64,000 bases of DNA. It comes from Ficedula albicollis (Eukaryota; Chordata; Aves; Passeriformes; Muscicapidae). This document shows positions 1-12,500 of this stretch, piece after piece. The position numbers and the translations under genes were made by a program. The DNA is taken from assembly GCF_000247815.1 (NCBI RefSeq), contig NC_021684.1, positions 13,950,558 to 14,014,557 on the forward strand, written 5' to 3'. How positions within the stretch are numbered: position 1 is the stretch's first letter; every line of letters starts with the position of its first letter. The notes below the pieces were generated by a model. It searched no databases. It was not told the origin of the DNA and was given only the letters and a program-made list of their open reading frames with translations.

Positions 1-329
1 AGGTAGCACTGATGTCCATTCTGCTCAAAATGGACTGTAAAAGGCTTGTAGCTTTTTGTATAAATCATGCTCCCTTCAGCTCTGTGAAAGCTTTCAGTGG
101 AGCTTTTGAATCTTAAACAGGCAAAGCAGTCATAGCAGATGTAGGGCTTTTTTCTTTCCTCCTCCTTCCGTGGGGCTCATAACAGTAACCAGATGTAGTA
201 GCAGAGGCTGGGCAGAGCTGTAATCCCACTGCCCCTTCCCCACTGCTGATCCATTTTGTTATGTAGCTCATTCTTGTCCTTTTCACAGTTCTAATGATCC
301 ATCTTCCGTGTTGCTGAATGTAATTTTTT

Positions 330-715
330 AATCTGCAAGAGCTGGCTTTTGGGTTTTCTGTATTTATTTGCATTGAGAACATCCTATAATAGATACAACT
401 CGTGAATTACAGCTCCTCACAAGACAACAGCTGGATTTAGTGCTGAATGTGTTTATCAGATTGGCTTTTGTAGCAGTATTTGCCAAAATTTTACATAGGA
501 ACAATGAAATATTTAGATTTGAAATCTGCAAGAGCTGGCTTTTGGGTTTTCTGTATTTATTTGCATTGAGAACATCCTATAATAGATACAACTCGTGAAT
601 TACAGCTCCTCACAAGACAACAGCTGGATTTAGTGCTGAATGTGTTTATCAGATTGGCTTTTGTAGCAGTATTTGCCAAAATTTTACATAGGAACAATGA
701 AATATTTAGAGTTGA
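330..715. repeat. Two-copy tandem duplication, 193-bp unit
   Basis: The segment starting AATCTGCAAGAGCTGG at 330 is repeated directly at 523. The copies abut and differ at one base by eye (ATTTAGATTTGA against ATTTAGAGTTGA near their ends). The near identity suggests a recent event or an assembly duplication. No coding content. Confidence 0.97.
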
Positions 716-853
716 AACTTAAATACCACCTTGGTACTCTGCACTTTCACCTTGCAAGTCTTCATCTGTAGCTTGATTTTTAATAACTTAAATACCACCT
801 TGGTACTCTGCACTTTGACCTTGCAAGTCTTCATCTGGAGCTTGATTTTTAAT
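716..853. repeat. Two-copy tandem duplication, 69-bp unit
   Basis: A segment starting AACTTAAATACCACC at 716 recurs at 785. The copies differ at two positions (TTCACC/TTGACC and TGTAGC/TGGAGC). It directly follows the 193-bp duplication, so two independent duplications adjoin here. Confidence 0.95.
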
Positions 854-1730
854 TTTTTTTTTTTTAATGTTGAACTGATAGCATTTTGTGTTTAATAACT
901 GATTTGAAACAAATTTGGTCATGTGACTGACAACTATGTGTGGAATTGACTTTTGTGGCACTAGTGTCTTTGAATGAGTGACTGTTCCCCCTTCGAGCCT
1001 CCTTGTATATTTATTAGCAGTTCCTAAACCCATAGCAATTACTGATTAAAAACGTTTTTCATCTTTACAAACTGCTGGTGCTCCTAAGAAGCTTTCAGGC
1101 AGTGTAATGAAAGAAAAAAGAATCCTTTATTGCAGTTTGAGGAAGAGCAGATTCTTTGCAGCAAGTACTTAATGATAACCCGGAGGACACCAGCATTTTG
1201 TCCTGCTCACTATCCCATGTTGGTTTCCTGTTTAAATCAAGATTAATTTTGATGCAATGTCTATTACAGTGTTCTGTTTCCTTCTCTGGACAGTAAAGTT
1301 TATATGAACTACTTATCCATGTCCTTACAGGTACTGTTAGGCTCTTACGTTTTAGATTTGGCTTGGTTTTTATGGTGGATTTGGAAACAACTATAAATTT
1401 TACTGTTAAGTGTCATCATCATTCTTATTTTACAAATATCGAGGAGAAGAATGAGCAGCACTATAGTGCACAGATTGTGAAATCTTTGATTTGGAGCCGC
1501 AGTGTTTGGAACAAACTTCTGACCTCAGTTTTGCATTGTGGTTTTCTTTTACTTTTGCAATTGATACATAATTTTGATCTGAAGGGTTGAAATGCCTTGA
1601 TTCAAAATGCTAAAATCAATTGATTCTACTTGTGCAGAGAGAGAGAGGCTTTATTCCTCTCCAGCCTCCCCTTTACTGCTTCCAGTGAAGACATCTGCCA
1701 AATTCATCTCAGATGGGGAACACTTAGCCC

Positions 1731-2281
1731 CCAGACGTGATGTCTGGGCAGATGTGCCGAGCCAGCTGTTTGCAGCTGTGCAGAGCCTGTCCTGGCAGTG
1801 GGGTGGAGACCAGCCCTGCTTTCCCTCCATCTCTAGGGACAAGTCATGGTGCTGATACCGATGTGTGGTGCTCTTTGTAGTTTGGGGCCTGGCTGAGGGG
1901 ACTGTTTTGGGGTCCAAGAGCTGCCAGGATAGAGGAGATGGGTTGGAGCCTGTTTGTTGTGCTCTTTGTAGTTTGGGGCCTGGCTGAGGGGGCTGTTTTG
2001 GGGTCCAAGAGCTGCCAGGATGGAGGAGATGGGTTGGAGCCTGTTTGTTTGTCCAGACGTGATGTCTGGGCAGATGTGCCGAGCCAGCTGTTTGCAGCTG
2101 TGCAGAGCCTGTCCTGGCAGTGGGGTGGAGACCAGCCCTGCTTTCCCTCCATCTCTAGGGACAAGTCATGGTGCTGATACCGATGTGTGGTGCTCTTTGT
2201 AGTTTGGGGCCTGGCTGAGGGGACTGTTTTGGGGTCCAAGAGCTGCCAGGATAGAGGAGATGGGTTGGAGCCTGTTTGTTG
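1731..2281. repeat. Nested tandem duplication, 322-bp unit with internal 91-bp unit
   Basis: Let A be 1731-1867 and B the 91-bp segment starting GTGCTCTTTGTAG. The order is A, B (1868), B (1959), A (2053), B (2190). A 91-bp tandem duplication and a 322-bp duplication are therefore nested. A begins with CCAGACGTGATGTCTGG, whose ends CCAGAC and GTCTGG are inverted repeats, and the 322-bp junction at 2053 falls exactly at this element. The GC-rich unit creates repeated open frames on both strands that are not genes. Confidence 0.95.
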
Positions 2282-4259
2282 TGTGTCAGGAGCGGGGTCT
2301 GTTCCCTCAGGCAGCCTTAGCTTGGAATTGCCTTCTCCTGCTGCCTTGTGTCTGCTGGCATCTGGGAGACCATGGTAGGCTCATCTATCACCTGTGCTGT
2401 TGCTCACTGGGCTGATTGCAGAGATTGTGATCAACTTAATCTAGGGTGGGAAGTCTGTTTTCCCTGACATAGCTCAATAAACCATATATAATCTTGTACA
2501 CAGGCCTGCAGACCACACAGGATAATGCATTTACAAATCTCTAAATAGATGGCCTTCAAATTCACAAGCACTTTTTATACACGTGGAGAATGTAGGCATG
2601 GATCTCTTTCAATGTAGTCAGTTTCTGCTGCTCTTTCTGTTAAACCCACATGATTCACTTCTCAGTCTGCTCATGGATGGTGCAGTCAGAAGTAATGTAG
2701 CCCAAAAATACACTGACTCAGAGTGTGCCTCAGTTCTGCTTCACTGCCTCCCCCTTGGATTCCCAGAGTTGTGTGGGCTGACTGGCTGATCCCTGTATAG
2801 GTGCATGGCTCATCAGAGGGATCTCTGCCAGCAGCCCAGGAGCCTCCCCTGCGGTCACATCTGCTGGCATTGCCCCTCTTGGGATCCAGTCAGGCAGCAG
2901 GGCTGGAGGGAGGGTGCACAGGATTCCCACATCTTGTCTTATTGGGGAAGCCTTAGGGTGTTGAATTCCTGCCTCTGTAGAAACAAAGGTGGCAGTGGAG
3001 GTGATGGTTTTGAAGGAAGAGACAGAACAGGTTCACGACAGCCCATGGGGCAGAGAATGCCAGGGAGGAGGGATGAGTTACCACAATACATTTGTATACG
3101 AGGAACTGTCTTAATATATCATCTTAATATATCATCTCTGCCATGTTGTGTGACTTTGTTTCAGAAGCTTCTTTTTCTAGTTGCTTTCTAAATGCATAAA
3201 ACAGGAATGTTTGCAAACCAAGTGCTTGCAGTTTGCGCAGATCCATCTCACACATTAAGCATTCGCCAGGACCGCTGACACATGGCTCTCCAAGCAGCCA
3301 GCTGGCCACTGCCATATATAAAAGTTTTGGCAAAATTGTAGAAACAGATTTCGCTTGGGAGAGAAAGATGTGCTGGCTTGAATATGTCTGATGAGCAAGG
3401 TGGAGTCACCAGCACAAACCCCACACTCCTGTCCCCACCTCTCCCCCATTCCTTGCATCTTGAGTCTTTTTGGGAGATGCTAGAGTTGTTTTAGTAACTC
3501 CTCCAAGCAGGCAAATGTTTACATGTACGAGTTTGGAGTGTGTTTGCTTTCCAGTACTAAGGCTAGGAGGTTTTCTGGAGATCTAAGGTTTAATACTACG
3601 TGATAGTGCACCCTTTGACCTTGTAGGACAATGAAAGTAAGTCAGAAATTATCTTCAACAAGAAAAAACTAAAAACCTAGCTATCAAAGGGACTGCTAGT
3701 ATGAATTTATGGGCCTGTTTTATGTGAGCCCTTGAACTTACAAAGAAGCCATCCTGACACATTGGACTGTGCTTTTCTTCTGCCATGAACCTGCCGCTGG
3801 TGGAGGCAGCAGTTGCTCAGACTAGGATGTTCTGGGGTTGTGGGTATGAGCAGTTATTGTTTGGAAAAGTGTAGACTAAAAATAGATATCACTTATGTCC
3901 AGATGAGGGTTTCTTTCTCTTCTCCTACCAACATGTGCAAGCATGAGCTGGATTGTTTTCAGGTTACCTACTTTTTTCTTTGGAACACAGAGAATTCATC
4001 TCAGAAGCTTCTTGGTGAGAATTTCTCATGACATATATATTGTGAAAAAGGGCCTTATTGACCATCTTCAGAGTCACATGGCAGTATTGTGCTGCCTCTG
4101 TGAGACTGAAAAATATAAACTCTGGTATGATGAGACAGTCATCAGTGAAGAATAAGCAGGAAGATTGGAACACTGAGATGAAAATGCAGCTCCCAAAAAA
4201 TGACAAAACCTCCTTGGCTCCTTGTCTGGGGCAGATGTGTTTTGGGGTACAGCAGGGAG

Positions 4260-4380
4260 GTAAAAGCAAGACTTGGGGGTGTGGTGCTTTACCCTATGTA
4301 ATTTAAAAAAAAAAAAGAACGTAAAAGCAAGACTTGGGGGTGTGGTGCTTTACTCTATGTAATTAAAAAAAAAAAAGAAC
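4260..4380. repeat. Two-copy tandem duplication, 61-bp unit ending in A-run
   Basis: GTAAAAGCAAGACTTGG begins at 4260 and again at 4321. Each copy ends in a run of twelve A followed by GAAC. There is one substitution (TACCC/TACTC) and one T missing in the second copy. Confidence 0.95.
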
Positions 4381-7300
4381 AGAGAAGAATCCCCACAGGG
4401 TTACAGGTTCATTCCTTCTGGACTTCAGCATCTCCCCTATTCTTGATGGTGCCTCTTTCCCCAGCAAAGCAGACTCCATCCCCTCAGACCTCTATTCTGG
4501 AATTACCATCATCTTGTGCATTCCTGTGTCGCATTTCCAGGTGTTCATTCCCAGCTTTCAAAGACTCCTTTCTGCCACAGTCTCCTGGCTCTGCTCCTAG
4601 TTGTCTACCAGCTGTGCAGTCTGCCCTTGCTGGTCCTGCACCCCAGACATTTTCTTTCTTTTTCTTTTAAAGAGAAGAACATCATTCCTGCCCTAGGAGC
4701 AGTATTGCTCCTGCAGCTTCTCCCTGCCTGGGGAATCTGAAATAGGAGTCTTGAGGCCAGCTGGAGACCTTGGCTGACCGCTGGCAGGGAGCTTTAGTGG
4801 GGCTCTGGTGGCAGACTGCCACTCGAATTACCTGGGCTCAAAATATTAAGGAAATTTATTCAGTTTCAATTAATCTGCAAAAATACCTTAGGAGCTTATG
4901 TGAGAGTCAGAATCTGATGTTGTAAAAGGATTTCACATGATGAGACTCTTGATGCAATAAGATGTCAGAAATCCTGCCTGTTACTGAAGAATGTTGATGC
5001 CTGTGTGAAACTGGGGAGGGCAGGAGATGCTGACAGTGATTCTGTCATTGATATCCAGGACAACAAGGAGGGAGAAATGGGGCCACCTTCTTTGACATCA
5101 AATCAACTCCTCTGGGTTACTTTACTACCCTCTGAGAATATTTCTGAGAATTCAGAACCCAGGTTTGTGTGTAACAGAGTTTAGGATTGTTTAAGGACAG
5201 GAAGCTTGACTGGGTGTGGGATCAGTTTCATCTTGGTTCCCCAACAGTGTGCTAATACTTTCTAAGTTAATATTTAAGTAGCCTGGTGATTATTTCTAAG
5301 GAAATGAGATCAAACTATTGGTAATGTTAGAGAGGAACAGAAAGACAGTGTGCCAGAATAATTTGTTTCAGGTTGTTTTTTATTGGAAATCATGATTATA
5401 TGTTTCAGTGTAAAGCATGCAGGGAACTTTGCAGCTAGTGATAGTTTTGTACTTGTTACCTATTTTAGATCTTGTAATTTGTGTGTTGCTTGGATGCCCT
5501 TATTGATGCTGAGTTATCACAGTAGAAACCTGTGCATTTTTGGTGCTGGAACTCATTTTGGGATGAGGGGAAGGGCTCTGGCTGTTTTGTAGCTGTTTGA
5601 AGTCTGTGGTCGGGTCAGTGGGAATGTGCAGTGTCCTCAGCTCACGTGGCCTCCTACTCTGCCTTCCTTCCATAAGCCCTGACTTTATTGGATGTTTTCT
5701 GTGGGATTTTTGTTTCCTTCTTTTTTTTAAACATTAAGGCTGTTTTAAATGAATCCTTTGTAATCCATGTAGCAAAGCTGTGCAAGTTCCTCATAATGCC
5801 TGTTGGGTTGGTTTTTTTTAAATGAAAATCCCTAATCTGTTATCTGTCTCTAGAATAAATTTCTGTAGCTGGGATTATCTCCTCCCTGGGTAGCTGTGTC
5901 ATAGTTCATTTTGAGACAGTGGCCAAGCAGCAAAATAAGGAAGAGAAGGTTGGAGATGGGAAAAGCAGTGGATCAGCCCCAGAAGGAGAATAGCATTTAT
6001 TCGTGCTAAAATGTAAACAGGCCAAAAATTTTTCAGCTAAACAAAGCATTTCTTTGAAGCATGTTCTTAATTCTTTTTCAAAATATAATTCCACTGCAAA
6101 ATCAAGTTTTTCTTCAGAACAGAAAAATAAAGTATTTATTTTAGGGCTGATCAAACTGAACATGTGAACTTTTCAAATTATTTTTTTAGCTGAAAATACT
6201 CCCCATATTAGACTAGATTGAATCAGATTTAGATTGGCCTTTTTAAATAAACCCCACGGATTGACTTGTGTGTATCTATGGCAAATCCTGCTACCTTTGT
6301 CTCCTCATGAAAATAAAGTAACATTTAAAATGGAAGAAAGAAGTTCAGAGTGAATGGTACAGTGTGGGATAGAGGGATTCAGCAATCCCATGTTTCTAAT
6401 TGCAGATCAGGAGGAGGTGGTTGTGGTAGCAGGGTGGAAATATTACAGTCAAAGGGAGCCATCTGTTCTTCTTTTAGCAGGAGGGTTGCAAGAAATGCCT
6501 GGAATAAGGCATCAGTCACTGTCTGCCAGTGGGTGATGGAGGCTGGGGTGGGTGATGAGAACCAGCCCTGGCAGAGCAGCTCTGCAGAATTTGTTGGCAT
6601 TTCTTCCGCCTCTGACCATGCCTCTTGGCACTGAGGTCAGGCAGTAACAGCACCATGTTTAGGGAAGGCTCGTGTACAGGAGGAAATGCTTCTATTAATT
6701 GCCAGTGAGGTTTTAAAAACCATTTACCACCTTGATCCAGTAGTATTCAGTAATCTTTGACTGCCCTGGAGAGGTGTCTCTGAGACCAGAAGCCAGGAAT
6801 AATTAGATTTATAGATAACTATTTTCCCCTTTCTTTTTGGTTATGCTAGAAGCACAATAAAAGTTTCATAGCCTTCATAAACCTGACTGGCACATACCTT
6901 TCCCCCAGCCTGAAGGATCACTGTATATTACAGTGCTGGGCAGTGATCAATAGTACAGTAACAGCACTCACAAAAGGCTTAAGACCCAAAAGATGCACTA
7001 ATGAGAGAGCACATTTTACATCTTGAATATGAATTATTCTCCTGCAGCCTGAGTGCTGGAGAAGGGGAACTTTTCTATTCAGTTATTCTTGCATCGTGTC
7101 AGACACAAGGACTGAGGCAAGACTTCCACTGCAAAACTTCTTTTGAGGATGTTTTCAGTGTAGTGGGATTGCACTGTTAGTGGGTGAATTGGGGTCAGGC
7201 TTTGTTCAGTCCCCAGTCTGAGTGTTTCACAAAACTTTTGGAAGCTGTCTTTCAAAAAAATCCCTTCACTGTGGATAGGTGAAGGTAGGAACCATCATCT

Positions 7301-8147
7301 GTGATCTTTGAGCAGTGTTGTCTAGCTGGGGCTAGATCCAAACTTCCTGTGTGTACCAAAAGCAATAACCCTTTTGACAGGACAGGCCCCCTCTTCTGAA
7401 CAACAGGTATGTGGAATGGCATTGGTTGAATTTTGAGAAATTTCTCCCAAGATGTCAAGTTGTGTGCCAGGGATAATCCAACCACTGGGAGTGGCACAGT
7501 AACTGATGGAGTAGTCAGATTTTGAATGCTGTCTCGTGCTGAAATATTTATATGCAACTTTAATAGAAGATTCTTACCAGAAGAAAGTTATTTAAAAACG
7601 CTATGAAAATGTTGTCAAGATAAGAATTTGCTTTTTGCAGGCAAATGATTTTGTAAAACATTTTTGAAAAGGATTTTGAACACCTTAGCTAGCAGGTTGT
7701 TTCAACCTTATCTTATTCCATACTAGGAGGGCCAGTTTCACAGACATCTCGTGGGTGTTATTTTGTTTTGATTTGTTTGTTTTAACTGAAGTGCTGCACA
7801 CTGCCTCTTTTTTTTTTTGTTTTCCTTGCCGAAAAATATTAAACTGAATGTTAAGAATAACACACAAGCTGCTCATTTCAAAACTCTGTGGCTGAAAAAG
7901 ATTCTCAAAAGTGAGCTTATTTCTATTTGTGGAGAAGACCAATTTTCCTTTGGTATTTGAATATCAAATATGAAGGAAGCTTAAGGTTTGCTTTCAGCAT
8001 ATTGCTGTCTTCTGGGCAGCAAGCTGTTATCAGCATAGGTATTTCCTCTTTAGATCCTGTGGCCTTGCGTGTGCTGTGCAGTCCTTGGAGAGCAGAATGA
8101 GGAGTTAGCAGAGTTATTTGTTGCCTCTGCCATCTGCTCTAACTTTT

Positions 8148-8940
8148 CTCCCTTTCTTTTTTCTTTTCTCTTTTCTTTTTTCTTTTCTTTTCTCTTTTTC
8201 TTTTCTTTTCTTTTCTTTTCTTTTCTTTTCTTTTCTTTTCTTTTCTTTTCTTTTCTTTTCTTTTCTTTTCTTTTCTTTTCTTTTCTTTTCTTTTCTTTTC
8301 TTTTCTTTTCTTTTCTTTTCTTTTCTTTTCTTTTCTTTTCTTTTCTTTTCTTTTCTTTTCTTTTCTTTTCTTTTCTTTTCTTTTCTTTTCTTTTCTTTTC
8401 TTTTCTTTTCTTTTCTTTTCTTTTCTTTTCTTTTCTTTTCTTTTCTTTTCTTTTCTTTTCTTTTCTTTTCTTTTCTTTTCTTTTCTTTTCTTTTCTTTTC
8501 TTTTCTTTTCTTTTCTTTTCTTTTCTTTTCTTTTCTTTTCTTTTCTTTTCTTTTCTTTTCTTTTCTTTTCTTTTCTTTTCTTTTCTTTTCTTTTCTTTTC
8601 TTTTCTTTTCTTTTCTTTTCTTTTCTTTTCTTTTCTTTTCTTTTCTTTTCTTTTCTTTTCTTTTCTTTTCTTTTCTTTTCTTTTCTTTTCTTTTCTTTTC
8701 TTTTCTTTTCTTTTCTTTTCTTTTCTTTTCTTTTCTTTTCTTTTCTTTTCTTTTCTTTTCTTTTCTTTTCTTTTCTTTTCTTTTCTTTTCTTTTCTTTTC
8801 TTTTCTTTTCTTTTCTTTTCTTTTCTTTTCTTTTCTTTTCTTTTCTTTTCTTTTCTTTTCTTTTCTTTTCTTTTCTTTTCTTTTCTTTTCTTTTCTTTTC
8901 TTTTCTTTTTTCTTTTTTCTTTTTTCTTTTCTTTTTTCTT
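8148..8940. repeat. (TTTTC)n pentanucleotide microsatellite, 142 perfect copies
   Basis: A pure polypyrimidine tract on the + strand (GAAAA on the other). From 8196 to 8905 it is 710 bases of perfect TTTTC, exactly 142 copies with no interruption. It is flanked by imperfect TTTTC/TTTTTTC variants at about 8148-8195 and 8906-8940. Such homopurine-homopyrimidine mirror repeats can form intramolecular triplex DNA (established property). The Leu-Phe-Ser and Lys-Arg-Glu open frames across it are artefacts of the repeat. Confidence 0.98.
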
Positions 8941-9480
8941 CCATGAGAAAATAAATTTTTAATGAGTAGTTACAAATATACCAAGAGTTCTCCTTGCTGC
9001 TAACTCTGGAGTGTGTTTGGCACCAACCTCCATGTATCACCTCTTTCTGGTTTTGTCCCTCATGGATTTCCCCATTGAACTGTACATCCTTTTCACTTTG
9101 TTTTCACTTCTCCTAAGGACATTCACTTGGATTAACCCATTGTGATGCTCACAGGAGATACTTTGCAGGTTTTATGGAATTGAACATAGTTTGTCTGCTT
9201 AAGGGTAGATGCAGAGTAAATGGCTTTCTGTATATTTTTTATCTTTCATTTATTTCCAGCAGCTTTGCTAATATGGACAGCCTGCAGAAATATGTATGTG
9301 GCTATGAACAGGCTTGGTGGATATCTAAAATTTGAACAATTTTCTAAACATGTGCCAGGAATGAATGAGAAAACACCAGATTTGCCTGGATCCTTCAGAG
9401 AGCTGTTAAGAAAACACTTTGTCTCCAAAACTGGGAATTAATTTGTTTTGCAGTCTTCTTAGCCCCATTTGGCTTGTGTG

Positions 9481-9560
9481 ATAAATGCATGTATATAGAT
9501 GTAAAGGAGGCCTATATAATGCATGCATACATGCACAATAGCAACACATGCATATAAACA
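9481..9560. repeat. Alternating purine-pyrimidine TATA/GCATGC-rich patch
   Basis: A short stretch rich in ATGCAT, TATATA and GCATAC words, such as GCATGCATACATGCAC. It is low-complexity and weakly self-complementary. No gene is suggested. Confidence 0.5.
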
Positions 9561-12500
9561 TTTACAATGTGCATTAAAATTCTGGTTGATTTAGGCTTCA
9601 GAGAGAAGCCCAGGCTATGGATTTTTCAATGCTTCTCACAGTACTATTTCTCCTTTTGTGTGGGAAGAAATAGCCACTGTAAAAGCAAGACTCCACTGGA
9701 ATAATTAAAAGCAATTAGGTCAGTATGTTTATAAGTAGTCTAACAAAGTGCCTACTGAAAAAGAATCAGTGAAATTCTGGTAGTTGTGCAGGGGAACCTG
9801 TGAGGAGAATGAATACACAGGAGAGCTCCAGTCAGCGAGATGTGCAGTCCTCTAGCACTTAGCAAATCAGCTGACAAAGGGAGCTTTGAAAAGAAAATCA
9901 ATTTAGGTAAAAGAAGGCATTTATCAGAGCTTGATTAATGATGCAGATCTATCACTGGGAAAACAAAGGTTTCCACCCAGCTGTTTCAGAGTGCTGGCTG
10001 TGCCCAGGGCTGCTGTGTGTGCTGGGGTCTGTCCTGCAGCAGGGACACTGGCAGACCCTCAGTCACCTGCACAGGGCTGGGCACCCCTGGGAGATGAGAG
10101 TCCATGGATGGTATCTAAGGAAGCAAAACCAATTATCCATTGGTTTAAATCTGCAGTTACTGGGCTGTGCACCCACCCTGGGAGGTGTTTGATGTGCAGC
10201 TCACAAAGGCTGCAGTGCCCCAGCCTCAGAGCCTGTGCAGCAGAGGGAACATCAGAAGCTGCAGGATTAGGGACACTGCCCATCTAGGAGATCCTGTGTG
10301 TGTTCACATCCCTGCTTCAGTTCCTCATTTGTCTTCAAACTGTGGTGGGTTTTGTTTGTTTGTGATTTTTTTAAACCTGGTTCTCAAGAGTTTCGTGACC
10401 CCAAGAGTTTGCTATTGTTGCAAGGAAATGATGCTTTTTCTTTTCTTTTTTAATGAGCAGTAAATGTTAAATAAATTGAATTCTAATGTTTACTATGGTC
10501 CCAAAGGTAGGTAAAACTATTACCTAATGCCCATAATGATGAACAGATTTTATTTAAATTTGGAACAATATTTGATCTGCTATGCTATTAATGTTTATCC
10601 TCTTTTAAAATAACCCTCTATAAATATAAAGGAAAAAGTGTGATTAATGCAAGCAATATGAAGTTGAAAGTGATATAAGCTGTTTGGACTTCAGTTTACT
10701 TCTGTGCAAATTTAGATGCTGAATCTAGCTAGAAAAGCTTCCTAGTTTGTAAAAGCAGAATAGCACATTACCCTACATTTATCTCTTCCTTTGGAATATT
10801 CTCCCCTTAAATTTATCTGCATGATAGAAAGGGATTAGTAATTATCACAGAATAATCTTCCAGGATTTAAAATTCATAGTTGTGTACATCAGAGGTTTGT
10901 TGGTTTTTTTTCATTGAAAAGATTTCAACATCTACATCAAAAATACTCTAATGATGTTTAAGGTGTATGTATGTGTGCCTTTTCATACATCATCACAGAG
11001 GAAATCTCCAACATTTCGTTTTTCTTGAAAATTGTTTTTAATTGATAAAAATATATGTGAGCTTTATAAAGCAAAAAAGTCAACTACTTGTGTGGTGTCA
11101 GTTCCCAGAAACTGTTCAAAGGGGTCTTGTTCACATGAGTTTCAGAGTTCCAAAAAACATACTCATGTACTTCCATGTGGGACAGAGCCTTGGGCCATGC
11201 CTGTGAGGTTGCTCTGGTTACAGATGCTGCAGAAAAACAGGAGTGCTGTGGATCTGGGCTTGGTGCTCTGGCACTTAAAGACCCTCCCTGATCCCTTGGG
11301 CTCAGAATGCCAGAACTGTGTGAATCTCACCTGCTCACACGAAGTGAGGACTTGCAAAAGACCCTCTGTGATAAAATATTATTTAAATCTTTTTGTGTGG
11401 TGCTTGGGGCTGGATGCAGCTCTCACTGCTGTTGGAGGCTTCCCTGGTGCTGCAGAGGGAGCGAGAACAAGAAACCTGGGTCGTAGGAGCCTGCCAGGGT
11501 CCCCATTAACATCTGGAATTGCACCTGGAAGGAAATTGCAAGCCCATAGAGGCTCTGGAGGACAGATGGAGCATGTTTCCCATAGTTAAAGGGGTATCAT
11601 TATCTTGAAATACAGTCAAATTAAATAAAAACTGGACTAAAAGTCCTTTATTGTTTCTAACCTTGGCTGTCCTGCCATTATTTGTTTTACACCCATTATT
11701 TATAAGAGAATGAGGTGATATCACCCAATTAGTTGTACTTCATGTGGGTGCTGCAGATCCCAGCCAGGTGCTGATCCAAAGAAATTTTCCTTTGATCTTT
11801 TTTAGCATTAGTGAACCTGGGTGCTGTCTGGGGCAGGCGTGGATGGGGCACTCTGTTAAAGCTTTATGTCCTTGTGATGTTGGTGGAGGAAGCTCTTGGC
11901 TCTGAGAGGAGCCTGCAGTGATTCCCCACATCCCTGGAAGGCTGGGACTGACTTGTGCCTTGCAGACTCCAAAGCTGTTTGCCACTTGGAGATGTGTTGT
12001 GCCATGTGAATCTGGCAAAAAAGGCCCTGTTAGCATGGGAACATCCTGAACATCCCTTTCATCCTGAACTTTGGCAGAGCTTATCACGGGAGCATTTTGG
12101 GGTGAAGCTTTTCCTAGCTCAGCACTTTCATGTTTCATTCAGATTTTATTTGTGTATCAATTAAGAAGCCTCCTTTTAAGAGACTCTTTAGATATCTCTG
12201 TGAAGGGGTCCTGACTGCTTATGAGGGTTGAAAATATTGCAGTCTCTGGTAATCCTCTCAAATGTCACCAGAATGTCCTGAAACTCCTACAGGGACTGTG
12301 GGGTGTGTGTCAGACAGGCAGCCACAGGAACATTCCCTGTAAATGTTTGCATGTGTTAACCTGGCAAAGAAGCTCAGGACATTCAGCTGTAAGGACTTGT
12401 GCATTAAAAACTGAATTAATATATTGTCCTACAGATTAGAATGGAAAAACACACAGCCAGATCTCTAATGTCTTTTCTTTACTGTGCACATTGAATAGCA

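Noticed and set aside
330..2281. Direct repeats considered as a CRISPR array or integration boundaries
   Set aside because: The units abut without spacers, are present only about twice, and lie in a vertebrate intron.
8069..9040. Open frames of about 280-310 codons, Leu-Phe-Ser-rich or Lys-Arg-Glu-rich
   Set aside because: These are translations of the perfect TTTTC repeat, which has no stop in these frames. There is no splice or family evidence.
11032..11589. 185-codon frame on the + strand
   Set aside because: No recognisable domain, no consensus splice context and unremarkable base composition. A frame of this length is expected by chance in a GC-richer patch of 64 kb.
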